A stretch of 64,000 nt of DNA from an uncultured Chloroflexales bacterium. GTDB lineage: Bacteria; Chloroflexota; Chloroflexia; Chloroflexales; Chloroflexaceae. This document shows positions 44,291 through 53,244 of the stretch, piece after piece. Under the pieces are notes generated by a model. It saw only the letters and a program-made list of their open reading frames with translations, searched no databases and had not been told where the DNA came from. Where the stretch lies: contig CAKZSI010000057.1 of assembly GCA_937918935.1 (NCBI GenBank), forward strand, positions 1 through 64,000. Direction: 5' to 3'. The translations under genes and the position numbers were made by a program. Each line of letters starts with the position of its first letter. Within the stretch, counting starts at the first letter, position 1.

Positions 44291-45070
44291 GTGGTCTCCA
44301 GCACGGCCTCTCCAACCACAGCATACATCGGTATTGACCTGGCCTGGTCGGATCGCAACCAGAGCGGCGCGGCCTGCCTGGTGGGCGACCCGGCAGGCGC
44401 GAGGCTGGCGGCGCCCCCGGCGCTGCTGGGCGACCTGGAGGCAATTGTGGCCTACGTGGAGCGGCACGCCGCGGCAGGCCCGGCGCTCGTTGCAGTGGAC
44501 GCCCCGCTGCTCGTGCCCAACCTGACCGGGCGACGGCCCGCCGACGCGGCGCTCAGCGCGGCCTTCCGGCGCTACGAGGCCGGGGCGCACCCCGCCAACC
44601 GGCGCCTGCTCGCCCGCGACGGGGTGGTGCGCGGCGAACGGCTGGTAGAGTTGCTGTCAGCCAGGGGATTCCGCCACGTCGAGCGGATTGACGCCGGGGC
44701 CGGCGGCCGGCTGGTCACCGAGGTCTTTCCACATCCGGCGATGGTCGCCATCTTTGGCCTGGAGCGAACCCTCAAGTACAAGGCCCGTCCGGGTCGCTCC
44801 ACCGAAGCGCGCCTGGCCGAATGGCGCCGTTACCATGCTCACCTCGCCGCTCTGAGCCAGGCCGACCCGCCCCTGCGCGGCCACGAGGCGCTTATGCAAA
44901 CCGACGTGGCCGGGTTGAACGGGCGCGCGCTCAAGGCCCACGAGGACCGCGTGGACGCGCTCATGTGCGCCTACATCGCCCTCTATGCCCACCGCTGGGG
45001 GGCGGCCCGCTGCCGCACCTTCGGCGATATGCGCGAGGGCTACATGTTCACTCCCGTGCCGGAGTGGTAG
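44291..45070 (+). CDS. DUF429 family protein (predicted RNase H-like nuclease fold)
   Basis: A 259-aa protein with the DUF429 pattern: YIGIDLAWSD near the N-terminus, VAVDAPLLVPN, TEVFPHPAMVAIF and KAHEDRVDALMCAYIALY near the C-terminus. The conserved acidic residues are arranged as in RNase H-like folds, but no activity is established for the family to my knowledge. The start is GTG at 44291, 47 bases after the LLM gene, so the two may form one unit. Confidence 0.8.
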   Translation: MVSSTASPTTAYIGIDLAWSDRNQSGAACLVGDPAGARLAAPPALLGDLEAIVAYVERHAAAGPALVAVDAPLLVPNLTGRRPADAALSAAFRRYEAGAHPANRRLLARDGVVRGERLVELLSARGFRHVERIDAGAGGRLVTEVFPHPAMVAIFGLERTLKYKARPGRSTEARLAEWRRYHAHLAALSQADPPLRGHEALMQTDVAGLNGRALKAHEDRVDALMCAYIALYAHRWGAARCRTFGDMREGYMFTPVPEW

Positions 45071-45101
45071 CGCCGTGCCACCTGCCCGGCCCGATCCAAC
45101 A

Positions 45102-46379
45102 TCACAGTCCTTCCAGCGCCGCCTTGACCGCCGCCAGGAAGGCGTCAGCGGTTGCGCCATCGGCGACGCGGTGGTCAAAGGTGAGGGAGAGGTAGCACAT
45201 CGGCTTGATCGCGATCGCGTCCACCCCGTGCTGCGTCACCACCACCGGGCGCTTGACAATTGCCCCGACGCCGAGGATGGCCGCCTGGGGCTGATTGATG
45301 ATCGGCGTGGCGAACAGGCTGCCGCTGACGCCGTGGTTGGTGATGGTGAAGGTGCCGCCCTGGGTCTCATCGGGCGCCAGGCGCCGGGTGCGCGCCCGCT
45401 CGGTCAGGTCGTTGACGATGCGCGTCAGGCCGAGCAGGTTCTTCTCATCGGCGTCGCGTATCACTGGCACGAGCAGACCCTCATCGAGGGCCACGGCCAC
45501 TCCGATGTGGATGCGCCGGTTGAGCACGATGCCCGTGTCGGTGAAGCGACCATTCATTACCGGAACCCGTTGCAACCCTGCCACAACCGCCTGAACGAAG
45601 TAGGGCGTAAAGGTCAGCCGCGCGCCCTGGCGCTCGAAGGCCGCCTTGTTGGCCTCGCGGTGGGCCACGACCCGACTCAGATCGGCCTCCATCACCGTGG
45701 TCACGTGGGGCGCCGTTCGCACCGAACGCTCCATGTGCTCGGCAATCGAGCGGCGCATAGGCGTCAGGGGAACCAGTTCGGCGTCTTCGGGCAGGGGCGT
45801 CGCGGCTACGGGCGTGGTGGCGGGCGGCGCCTCGACCACGGGCGGGGCAGGGGCTACGGGCACCGGTGGGGAGGCTGCGGGCGCTTCGGCCTGGCGCCTC
45901 TCCAGGTAGCGGAGCACATCCTGCCTGGTGACGCGCCCGCCCTGGCCCGTTCCGCTGATGCGCGTCAGATCGAGACCGTGTTCAGCCGCCAGGCGCGCCA
46001 CCACCGGCGAGATAAAGCCGCTGCGTGCCGTGCCATCCGCCGCAGGTTGGGCAACCGCAGGCTGAGGCGCCACGGCGGGTTGCGCTGCCACCGGCGCCGG
46101 TTGCTCAAGCGGAGTCGCCGGCTGCGCGATCGTGGCGGCCTCGCCGGGCGCGCCGATGCGCGCAATGACCGTGCCCACGCGCACCGTTTCCCCCTCGGCC
46201 ACCAGGATCTCCAGTATCGTCCCGGCCTCCGGCGCGGGCACCTCGGTGTCAACTTTATCGGTAATAACTTCGAGCAACGGCTCGTATTTCGCCACCGTCT
46301 CGCCTGGTCGCTTCAGCCAGCGGCCGATGGTCCCTTCGGTGACGCTCTCGCCCAGTTGGGGCATCTTGATCTCGAACAC
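45102..46379 (-). CDS. 2-oxoacid dehydrogenase E2 (dihydrolipoamide acyltransferase)
   Basis: Core subunit (425 aa) of a 2-oxoacid dehydrogenase complex. The lipoyl domain (1-80) has the lipoyl lysine K42 in TDKVD; an Ala/Pro linker follows; the E1/E3-binding domain (about 118-155) is ISPVVARLAAEHGLDLTRISGTG; after a second linker the catalytic domain (about 200-425) ends with the active-site HRVADG. The lipoyl N-terminus MPQLGESVTEGTIGRWLK is of the type seen in branched-chain and 2-oxoglutarate E2; the exact substrate is unclear as E1 and E3 genes are not adjacent. Confidence 0.92.
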   Translation of the reverse strand: MFEIKMPQLGESVTEGTIGRWLKRPGETVAKYEPLLEVITDKVDTEVPAPEAGTILEILVAEGETVRVGTVIARIGAPGEAATIAQPATPLEQPAPVAAQPAVAPQPAVAQPAADGTARSGFISPVVARLAAEHGLDLTRISGTGQGGRVTRQDVLRYLERRQAEAPAASPPVPVAPAPPVVEAPPATTPVAATPLPEDAELVPLTPMRRSIAEHMERSVRTAPHVTTVMEADLSRVVAHREANKAAFERQGARLTFTPYFVQAVVAGLQRVPVMNGRFTDTGIVLNRRIHIGVAVALDEGLLVPVIRDADEKNLLGLTRIVNDLTERARTRRLAPDETQGGTFTITNHGVSGSLFATPIINQPQAAILGVGAIVKRPVVVTQHGVDAIAIKPMCYLSLTFDHRVADGATADAFLAAVKAALEGL

Positions 46380-46438
46380 CTGAACACCCCGTATGTTCGC
46401 GGGTCGCGGAAGGCGCCAACCCGCCAGGCGGTCAATCT

Positions 46439-47464
46439 CTACGGTCCATAGAGTAACAAACGCGCGTAGCGTTCCACCACGCCGGGACGCGGCGCCTGAG
46501 CGATGCGGTCGTTGTCCACCCCGAAGCGCACATCGGCCTCGGTGAAAGCGTAATGCTCCACGGTGGCCGGGTCGAGGTCGCGCAGCGCCCAGAGCAGTTC
46601 CAGCATACGCTCGACGGGCATATCGGTCTGCACGTAGCCCACCAGGGCCGCGCTGACCCGCCGGGCCGCGAACCAGGTAGCGAGATCGCCTCGCTCGCGG
46701 AGGCGCTCGGCGATGGCTACCAGCACGGCCTGCTGGCGCAACCCGCGCTCGAAGTCGCTGTCGGGGTGGCGGATGCGAGCGTAGGCCAGCGCCGTCGTGC
46801 CATCCATGCGTTGCCGGCCCGCGGCGAAACGCACGGTTGTAACGCGGTAATCGGCGGTTGGAAAGGCGTGATCCACGAGTGGGCGCGGTACGTCCACGTT
46901 CACGCCGCCAAGGGCGTCGATGATCCCGGCGAACCCGCGAAAGTCCACCACTACCCCATAGTCAATGGGTAGCCCCAGCGCATCGCTGACTGTGGCCCGC
47001 GCCAGGGCCAGCCCGCCGCCGGGCGGCCCGTCGCGTTCGCCCCACAGGTAGGCCGCGTTGAGCCGGTTGTTGCCATGGCCGGGGATGGCCACCCAGAGAT
47101 CGCGAGGGAGCGACAGCAGCGCCACACGCTTGCGCGCCGGGTCGATCCGCGCCACCAGCACCGCGTCGCTGCGCGGGGTGACTTCCTCGCCCGGGCGCCG
47201 GTCAGTACCGAGGAGCAACACGGTGACGGGATCAAGGGCGCCGGGCTGAGTTGGCGCCAGAGTGGGGAGCATCAGCAACGGCGCGCTCCCCGCGCCGGCT
47301 CGTTCCGGCGCTGGCGCCGGGGTGATCTGCAGCGCGGCCAGGTTGCGGCGCACCCCGAGCACCTGCGCCGCTGCTCCAAGGCTGAGGAGCGCCACAACCA
47401 GCAGCGCCCCCAGGCCAACGAGGGGCCAGGAAAAGGACCGGATCGGGCGACCAGGGCGAGCCAA
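46439..47464 (-). CDS. LytR-CpsA-Psr (LCP) family phosphotransferase
   Basis: A 341-aa membrane-anchored enzyme that attaches polyprenyl-phosphate-linked glycopolymers to the cell wall or surface. One helix (about residues 12-35), a Pro/Ala linker, then the LCP core: VLLLGTDRRPGEEVTPRSDAVLVARIDP, LLSLPRDLWVAIPG, RLNAAYLWG and YARIRHPDSDFERGLRQQ with the conserved arginines. Minus-strand TATAAT at 47524 to 47519 gives a promoter 55 bases upstream, divergent from the next gene. Confidence 0.9.
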   Translation of the reverse strand: MARPGRPIRSFSWPLVGLGALLVVALLSLGAAAQVLGVRRNLAALQITPAPAPERAGAGSAPLLMLPTLAPTQPGALDPVTVLLLGTDRRPGEEVTPRSDAVLVARIDPARKRVALLSLPRDLWVAIPGHGNNRLNAAYLWGERDGPPGGGLALARATVSDALGLPIDYGVVVDFRGFAGIIDALGGVNVDVPRPLVDHAFPTADYRVTTVRFAAGRQRMDGTTALAYARIRHPDSDFERGLRQQAVLVAIAERLRERGDLATWFAARRVSAALVGYVQTDMPVERMLELLWALRDLDPATVEHYAFTEADVRFGVDNDRIAQAPRPGVVERYARLLLYGP

Positions 47465-47518
47465 CGCAGGTTCTCCATCGCTCGGCCCGGCGTCAACCGG
47501 GCGCAGTGCAGCCTTCTG

Positions 47519-47601
47519 ATTATACCGCTAGAATCACGCTGGCCCGGCGCACGAACATCGTTGCGGGCAACCTGGTTGCCCTGTAGCCGGCATGCTACAA
47601 T
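47519..47601. promoter_or_regulatory. Divergent promoter region of the LCP gene and the 47674 gene
   Basis: Minus-strand TATAAT at 47519-47524 serves the LCP gene; plus-strand TGCTACAAT at 47593-47601 serves the membrane protein gene. The two are about 70 bases apart. Confidence 0.55.
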
Positions 47602-47673
47602 ACAGTCAAAATGTGCCTGACCCGGACGTGGTTCATACCCCTGGCGGTTGCGATGGCCCTGCGGAGGAACGCT

Positions 47674-48159
47674 ATGCAGCGCAGCGAACGAGGCGGCGGC
47701 GGATGGATCGGCTGGCTCATCTTCTTCTTGCTGATCTTCGGTTTCCGATTTTTGCCCCCGGTCGCCAACTGGCTCACCCAGGTCACCGGTATCTTGATCA
47801 CCGTGCCAATGCTGATCATCGCCTTTACCGTTCTCGCGGTGGTGGTGAGTATCGGCAGCTCGCTCATGCGCGCTGCCGGTCGATCCGGCAATGCGGGACA
47901 GCCCGGCGTCCCATCGTCCCTGCCCGCGCCTCCGCAGCCGCCAGCGCCGCCAAAACCCGCCTCGTCACCCTGGCCCCCCACGACCCCGTCCACGAATCTT
48001 CCCCGCGCCCGCCTGCCCAGCGGGCAGGAACAACTGCCGAAACCGCCCCGTTTCGAGCCGATTATCGATCCGCGCATTTTCGTCGCGGGGATCGCCGGTC
48101 TGGTGATCCTCGGGGCGCTGTTTCTGCTCGTCCTTGTCCTGACCGGCACCCTGCCTTGA
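47674..48159 (+). CDS. Small membrane protein of unknown function
   Basis: A 161-aa protein with a Gly-rich start, hydrophobic segments at about residues 10-30, 32-60 and 138-160, and a Pro-rich connector (about 78-125) between them. The ATG at 47674 has GGAGGAA at 47663-47669. No family recognised; it may be a coil- or linker-tethered membrane factor. It has its own extended -10 promoter. Confidence 0.65.
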   Translation: MQRSERGGGGWIGWLIFFLLIFGFRFLPPVANWLTQVTGILITVPMLIIAFTVLAVVVSIGSSLMRAAGRSGNAGQPGVPSSLPAPPQPPAPPKPASSPWPPTTPSTNLPRARLPSGQEQLPKPPRFEPIIDPRIFVAGIAGLVILGALFLLVLVLTGTLP

Positions 48160-48407
48160 GAGCCTGTCCTGATGCCCGGGGTATCCGCTTACGTTCTGGG
48201 AGGGCCTCTCCTTCCCAGACAGCGCGCACAACGCTCCGGGTTGCGCTCCATCGGCAGGGGGTTGGGGAAAGCAGGTTTCTCCAACCCCCTCCAAACGACC
48301 GAGGAACGGGGATTCGTGAGAGGGACAGACCCTCCCGGACTTCCCGCAGGGAAGTCTCCAGATGTCGGCTCTGCGTCGCCCTGAATAGCCACCATCGGTC
48401 ATCATCT

Positions 48408-49169
48408 ATGAATGCGTATGACGTACTGGCCCGCTACTACGACGCCGATCTCCGCGATCACCATGAGGATCTGCCCTTTCTTCGCGAGATGGCTCGCCGG
48501 GCCGGTGGTCCGTTGCTCGAGTTGATGTGCGGCACGGGGCGCCTGCTGCTGCCCCTGGCCGAGGCGGGCTTCGCCGTTACCGGCGTTGACAACTCGCTGG
48601 CGATGCTGGCAGTGGCCCGCGCCCACGTGGAAGAGGCCGGCCTGGGCGACCGGATCACGCTCGTCCAGGGTGACGTGTGCGATGTCACCCTGCCTGCCGG
48701 GGCCTTCAGCCTGGCCTTTGTCGCCGTCAATTCGTTCATGCACCTCGAAACCGTGCGCGACCAGCTCGCCTGCCTGACCAATGTCCGGGGGGCCTTGCAG
48801 CGGCAGGGCTTGCTGATCCTTGATCTGTTCAACCCCAATCCTGCCGAGATCCTCCGCGAGGATAACCGCCTGGTGCTGGAACGCGAGTATCAGCTCGACG
48901 GGCGGCACGTGCAGAAGTTCGTGGCCATTGACAGCGACGCCGCGGCGCAAATCAGCCGCGTGACCTTTCTCTACGACGAAACCGATGCCGAGGGGTGCGT
49001 CACCCGCCGCACGACGCGCTTCGTCCTGCGCTGGTTCTACCGCTTCGAGGTCGAACATCTCCTCGCCCGCGCCGGGTTTATGACCCGCGCGGTCTACGGT
49101 TCATACGATCTGGCCGAGTACGAGAGCAACAGCCCGCGCATGATCGTGGTGGCCTCGCCTGCCCGCTAA
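48408..49169 (+). CDS. Class I SAM-dependent methyltransferase
   Basis: A 253-aa methyltransferase. Motif I is LLELMCGTGRLLLPLAEAG (about 38-56), then VTGVDNSLAML (motif post I), VQGDVCDVTLPAGAFSLAFVAVNSFMHL (motifs II/III) and a C-terminal half with antiparallel strands FYRFEVEHLLARAGF. It belongs to the Methyltransf_25-like group with a cysteine in the SAM loop. Substrate unknown. No ribosome-binding site is obvious before the ATG at 48408; the preceding 250 bases are repeat palindromes. Confidence 0.85.
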   Translation: MNAYDVLARYYDADLRDHHEDLPFLREMARRAGGPLLELMCGTGRLLLPLAEAGFAVTGVDNSLAMLAVARAHVEEAGLGDRITLVQGDVCDVTLPAGAFSLAFVAVNSFMHLETVRDQLACLTNVRGALQRQGLLILDLFNPNPAEILREDNRLVLEREYQLDGRHVQKFVAIDSDAAAQISRVTFLYDETDAEGCVTRRTTRFVLRWFYRFEVEHLLARAGFMTRAVYGSYDLAEYESNSPRMIVVASPAR

Positions 49170-49254
49170 CGGTTGGAGGGAGGTGGGGAAACACGGGTTT
49201 ACCCACGCCCCTGCCTGAGCAGAAGGTCCGCGAGGGCGCAGCCCTCGCAAAAAG

Positions 49255-49290
49255 CGGCAACGGCTGCTCATAACGAGCAGCCGTGGGGGA
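49255..49290 (+). terminator. Hairpin after the methyltransferase gene
   Basis: CGGCTGCTC, a short ATAAC loop and GAGCAGCCG give a perfect 9-bp stem at about 49261-49283, followed by a G-rich, not T-rich, sequence. It probably ends or stabilises the transcript. Confidence 0.5.
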
Positions 49291-49450
49291 GAAGGGAGGC
49301 GGTGTGAGTTAGTGGAGGATTGGCTGTCCTGGGCGACGACCACCGCAAATCGTGCGTCCCGCAAAAGCCACGAGCAGTATAGGCCATCCAGGTTAGAGCC
49401 TGATTAATCCTCTATTAGATGTTTGTTAATTATGCCACAAGCTGGCTGAG

Positions 49451-49586
49451 CAGTCTGTGAACCGGGTTTCCTTGCATATTTGCCCCCTCCCCAACCCGCC
49501 CCGGGGGAGGGAGTCCGGCGCCTCCCCCAACGGGGGAGGTTGGGAGGGAGGCGGAGTTACCGAAAAACGGAGTTCACCGGCCACTG
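49451..49586. repeat. Interspersed palindromic element, family A
   Basis: CAGTCTGTGAAC left end, GC-run palindromic core and GAGTTCACCGG right end, related to 4482-4620 and 62831-62968. CTGAGCAG occurs on both sides (49446-49453 and 49584-49591), a possible 8-bp target duplication. Confidence 0.55.
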
Positions 49587-49708
49587 AGCAGCGTCCGCCG
49601 GATCTCTGGCGGGGGAATCCTGGTCTCCCCGGTAGGTATGGCCGTCCAGCCTTGCTGAAGGGGAGGGTGTGGGAGGGCTACGTTCTCTCACAAAAACCTT
49701 CTCCCGCC

Positions 49709-49737
49709 TTGACGTTCGATCGGCGCGGTAGTATCAT
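49709..49737 (+). promoter_or_regulatory. Promoter of the T-box/thrS unit
   Basis: TTGACG at 49709-49714 and TATCAT at 49732-49737 with a 17-base spacer, immediately upstream of the T-box leader. Confidence 0.65.
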
Positions 49738-49744
49738 TCAGGCG

Positions 49745-50017
49745 GCACATCACAAGCTGGCATGTAACGCAGTGATGAGGACGAGTAGCCCGGCGACTGC
49801 AGCCAGGGAGGGCGCGTCAGAGACTGGAAGCGCGCCTCTGCACGGCCTGGTGAATACCACCTCGGAGCGGTCCCCTCAACGCCGAACGGCCAGTATGGGG
49901 ATCCGGGCGGCGCCCGTTATAGCGCCCCACGAGGATGCCTTCCGCTATCGCGGAGGGCGTCGAAGATGGGTGGAACCACGAGGCAACCCTTCGTCCCATT
50001 GGGAAGAGGGGTTTTTT
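49745..50017 (+). promoter_or_regulatory. T-box riboswitch, threonine specifier
   Basis: Transcription-attenuating leader sensing uncharged tRNA-Thr. Stem I begins with GATGAGGACGAGTAG (about 49774-49788), the canonical K-turn sequence. The specifier loop GAATACCAC at 49852-49860 presents ACC (49856-49858), a threonine codon, in the usual GAAU-NNN-A context. The T-box sequence TGGGTGGAACCACG lies at 49967-49980 and pairs with the tRNA acceptor end to form the antiterminator. The competing terminator is the stem 49985-50010 followed by six T (50012-50017). Low charging of tRNA-Thr should allow read-through into the next genes, which end with thrS. Confidence 0.92.
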
Positions 50018-50044
50018 GTTGTGAGAGTCGCCGTCCGCGCCGGT

Positions 50045-50090
50045 CGGGAGAACCGGGGAAACCTGGTTTCCCCGCGCCCCTGCCCGGCTC
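50045..50090. repeat. Family C palindrome
   Basis: GGGGAAACCTGGTTTCCCC between the T-box terminator and the next gene. Confidence 0.5.
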
Positions 50091-50124
50091 TCACGGGCGG
50101 CAGATCGTTTGAAGATGCATCCGT

Positions 50125-50718
50125 ATGCGCTCATCGTCCTGGCCTGCACAATCTGCTCGTGACGCCGGCACTCGCCGGGGATGTTTGCGCGGCTGCGCGG
50201 CGCTGCTCTTCGTCGCCGCGCTGCTCTTGCTGGTGTACACCTTTGGACTGCGCCCGATGCTGAGTCGCGCCGTGGCCGACCAGATCGCGCCTCTCCCCGT
50301 GGCCACGGCCGTGGCTGCCAGTGGCGGGCGCCTGGATGGCCTCCTGCCCGGCGCAATCGCCGCCCTGCCGCCGGGCGAAGTGGTGTTGACCGAGGAGCGC
50401 GCCAATGATTTTCTCGCCGCCCGTCCAGACGCTATTGCTCCGCTCGAAGCGGCTCGCCTGAGCTTCGACGACGGTCGCGCCATCGCCACTATCAGCGCCT
50501 ACGGGGTGAGCAGCGCCGCCAGCGTTACACTCGCCGCCGATCAGGGCCGCCTCGTGGTGACCGGCGCGCGCCTTGAACCGCCGCTGGCCTATGTGCTCTC
50601 CGCCGACGAACTGGCGCGCCTGCTGGCCGAACGGCTCAATGCCGAACTGACCGCCCAGGGCCGCCGCATCGACGAGGTGCGCATCGAACAGGGCCGCCTG
50701 ATTCTGATTACCAGTTGA
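50125..50718 (+). CDS. Membrane-anchored hypothetical protein between T-box and thrS
   Basis: A 197-aa protein with a short basic start, one helix (CAALLFVAALLLLVYTFGL, about residues 24-42) and an exposed domain of about 150 residues alternating hydrophobic strands (AARLSFDDGRAIATISAYG; ASVTLAADQGRLVVTGARLEPP; IDEVRIEQGRLILI). The layout resembles DUF2993-like secreted proteins but the match is weak. It follows the T-box and precedes thrS, with family C palindromes on both sides, so it would share threonine-dependent control. The ribosome-binding site is unclear. Confidence 0.7.
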   Translation: MRSSSWPAQSARDAGTRRGCLRGCAALLFVAALLLLVYTFGLRPMLSRAVADQIAPLPVATAVAASGGRLDGLLPGAIAALPPGEVVLTEERANDFLAARPDAIAPLEAARLSFDDGRAIATISAYGVSSAASVTLAADQGRLVVTGARLEPPLAYVLSADELARLLAERLNAELTAQGRRIDEVRIEQGRLILITS

Positions 50719-50724
50719 CCCTGA

Positions 50725-50840
50725 AGGAGAGGGAAACCCCGGTTTCCCCCGGCCCCTGCCCGCGGAGAGGCCACAGGAACCCGCCTTCCACGCTCGATTA
50801 GGAGAAGAGCGGAAAACCTGGTTCTCCACGCCCCTGCCAT
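50725..50840. repeat. Two family C palindromes before thrS
   Basis: GGGAAACCCCGGTTTCCCCC at about 50730-50749 and GGAAAACCTGGTTCTCC at about 50811-50828, followed by the thrS ribosome-binding site AAGGAG (50848-50853). Confidence 0.5.
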
Positions 50841-50860
50841 AGGAAACAAGGAGTCTCATT

Positions 50861-52648
50861 ATGCCCGTCAATCCCCAGGACGATCCCTACTATCGCCTGC
50901 GCCACTCCCTGGCCCACGTGATGGCCCAGGCCGTCCTCGAGTTGTTCCCCGAAGGCAAAATCGCCATCGGCCCACCGGTCGAGGACGGCTTCTACTACGA
51001 TTTCGACCTGCCCCGCCCCCTCACACCCGAGGATCTGGCCGAGATCGAGGCGCGCATGCGCCGGATCATCAGTGGTAACCATCCCTTCATCTACCGCGTT
51101 GTTACACCGGAAGAGGCGCGCGAACTCTTCAAGGATCAGCCCTACAAGCTCGAGTTGATCGAGGGCCTCATTCAGGGCGCCGATGAGTACGGCGAGCGCT
51201 CACAGGGCAACGGCGCCGGCGGTACGGTCATCTCAACCTATCGCCAGGACACCTTCGAGGACCTCTGCCGCGGCCCGCATGTCGAGCATACAGGCCAGAT
51301 CGATCCCGAGGCCTTCAAGCTGATGAGCATCGCCGGCGCCTACTGGCGGGGCAATGAGAAGAACCCCCAGCTCCAGCGCATCTACGGCACGGCCTGGAAC
51401 AATCGCGCCGAACTGGAACAGTACCTCTGGCGCCTCGAAGAGGCCAGGAAGCGCGACCATCGCCGCCTGGGCAAGGAACTCGACCTCTTCAGCATCTCCG
51501 ACGAGGTGGGGCCGGGGCTGATCCTCTGGCATCCCCGAGGGGCCATGATCCGCGTGATCGCCGAAGATTTTTGCCGTCAGGCCCACCTCGATGCCGGCTA
51601 CGAGTGGGTCTTCTCGCCCCATGTGGGCCGCGCCCACCTCTGGGAGACCTCCGGCCACCTGGACTTTTACAAAGAGAATATGTACGCCCCGATGGATATT
51701 GAGGGCGATACGTACTACGTTAAGCCGATGAATTGTCCGTTTCATATTCAGATCTATAAGTCCCATCTGCGCTCGTATCGCGATTTGCCGCAGCGCTACG
51801 CTGAGTATGGCACGGTCTACCGCTTCGAGAAGAGCGGCGTGCTCCACGGGCTGACTCGCGTGCGCGGCTTCACCCAGGACGATGCGCATATCTTCTGCCG
51901 GCCCGATCAGGTGGAGGAAGAGATCAGCCACGCCCTCGATTTTTCGCTCTACGTGCTGCGCTCCTTCGGGTTGAGTGAGTTCACCGCCTATCTCTCGACG
52001 CGCCCCGAGAAGTACGTCGGACGGCTCGAGGATTGGGAACGGGCTACAGCGGCCCTTGAGCGGGCGATCGAGGCCCACGCCCTGCCCTACAAGCGCGACG
52101 AGGGCGGCGGGGCCTTCTATGGCCCCAAGATTGACCTGAAGGTGAACGATGCCCTGGGCCGCGAATGGCAGTTGAGCACCATCCAGTTCGACTTCAATCT
52201 GCCCGAACGTTTCGATCTGGAGTATATCGGCGAGGATGGCCAGCCCCATCGCCCCTACATGGTCCATCGCGCGCTTATGGGGAGCATGGAGCGTTTCCTG
52301 GGGGTGCTGATCGAGCACTTCGCCGGGGCCTTTCCCCTCTGGCTCGCGCCCGTGCAGGCGACCATCATTCCCATTACCGATAAGCAGATGGAGTACGCCT
52401 TGCAGGTGCGCCAGCGCCTGAGCGATGCGGGCCTGCGCGTCGAACTTGATGATAGCCGCGACCGCATGCAGGGCAAGATCCGCCGCGCGCAGTTGCAGAA
52501 GGTGCCGTATATGCTTATAATCGGCGCCAGGGAGCAGGATGCCGAGGCCGTGGCCGTGCGCACCCGCGCGGGCGAGGATCTGGGCGCAATGCCCCTCACG
52601 GCCTTTATTGAGCGCGCGCTCGAGGAGGTCCGCAGTCGGGTTTCGTGA
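50861..52648 (+). CDS. thrS: Threonyl-tRNA synthetase lacking the TGS domain
   Basis: Class II synthetase (595 aa). It starts directly with the editing domain (RHSLAHVMAQAVLELFP, the HxxxH zinc/editing site, and GPHVEHTGQI near residue 140) and continues with the catalytic core: motif 1 GAMIRVIAEDFCRQAHLDAGYEWV, the zinc-binding cysteine in PMNCPFHIQIYKS, motif 2 YGTVYRFEKSGVLHGLTRVRGFTQDDAHIF and motif 3 HRALMGSMERFLGVLIEHFAG; the C-terminal anticodon-binding domain follows. The usual N-terminal TGS domain of about 60 residues is absent; the ATG with AAGGAG at seven bases leaves no room for it. Controlled by the T-box upstream. Confidence 0.96.
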   Translation: MPVNPQDDPYYRLRHSLAHVMAQAVLELFPEGKIAIGPPVEDGFYYDFDLPRPLTPEDLAEIEARMRRIISGNHPFIYRVVTPEEARELFKDQPYKLELIEGLIQGADEYGERSQGNGAGGTVISTYRQDTFEDLCRGPHVEHTGQIDPEAFKLMSIAGAYWRGNEKNPQLQRIYGTAWNNRAELEQYLWRLEEARKRDHRRLGKELDLFSISDEVGPGLILWHPRGAMIRVIAEDFCRQAHLDAGYEWVFSPHVGRAHLWETSGHLDFYKENMYAPMDIEGDTYYVKPMNCPFHIQIYKSHLRSYRDLPQRYAEYGTVYRFEKSGVLHGLTRVRGFTQDDAHIFCRPDQVEEEISHALDFSLYVLRSFGLSEFTAYLSTRPEKYVGRLEDWERATAALERAIEAHALPYKRDEGGGAFYGPKIDLKVNDALGREWQLSTIQFDFNLPERFDLEYIGEDGQPHRPYMVHRALMGSMERFLGVLIEHFAGAFPLWLAPVQATIIPITDKQMEYALQVRQRLSDAGLRVELDDSRDRMQGKIRRAQLQKVPYMLIIGAREQDAEAVAVRTRAGEDLGAMPLTAFIERALEEVRSRVS

Positions 52649-52783
52649 GCGTGTCGAGGCGCTTAACATCTTTTACGGTTCCACACCTCCACAGACCGGT
52701 GATGTTAACGGGTGGAGCAATGATAAGGTGGGATGCCTGGGAGAATCCGCTTTCCCTTCGGTTGACATGCAGGAGCGTCAGGT

Positions 52784-53224
52784 ATGGCACTGGAGTCCGA
52801 CACGCTCGCCGATACCGCCCGTCGTTTTAGTGAGGCCATCCGCGCCGAGCGCCAGAGCACCCTCGAGGCCCTGGCCGCGGAACGTCAGGCGGTTGTGGAG
52901 ATTATCAAGACGCTGCGGCAGGAGACCGCGCGCCGGCGCAAGGCCGCTTCTGGGCGTTTCGTCTTCGGCATGCTGCTCGGCGCGACCGCCGGCGCCCTGA
53001 CGGTCTACTTCGCCAACCAGCGCGCCAGCGAGGAGACGCGCCTTGGTCTTACCGCCCAGGCCCCTGCCCATCGCGCAACGCTTGCCGACCGCTTCAAACA
53101 GGCGCTTGACGCGGGCCGCCAGGCCGCTCAGAGCCGCGAGGAGGAGCTCTGGGAGCGCTACCGCCGTCAGGTCTCCGAGGCGTTGCAGCCTCCGCCCCCC
53201 GAGCCTGAAGAGCCGCTTTTCTAG
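52784..53224 (+). CDS. YtxH-like membrane protein
   Basis: A 146-aa protein with an N-terminal helical, probably coiled, segment rich in Glu/Arg/Ala (about 10-55), a small helix (FVFGMLLGATAGALTVYF, about 59-76) of the YtxH/gas-vesicle-like type and an amphipathic C-terminal tail ending in a Pro/Glu cluster. The ATG at 52784 is preceded by an AGG-containing site. Function unknown; proteins of this kind are often stress- or envelope-related. Confidence 0.65.
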   Translation: MALESDTLADTARRFSEAIRAERQSTLEALAAERQAVVEIIKTLRQETARRRKAASGRFVFGMLLGATAGALTVYFANQRASEETRLGLTAQAPAHRATLADRFKQALDAGRQAAQSREEELWERYRRQVSEALQPPPPEPEEPLF

Positions 53225-53244
53225 CCCGCCCCGGTCGTCTGGAG

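Noticed and set aside
49457-50263. A 268-codon plus-strand frame over the T-box region
   Set aside because: It runs through repeat palindromes and the T-box RNA; composition and the RNA evidence argue against translation.
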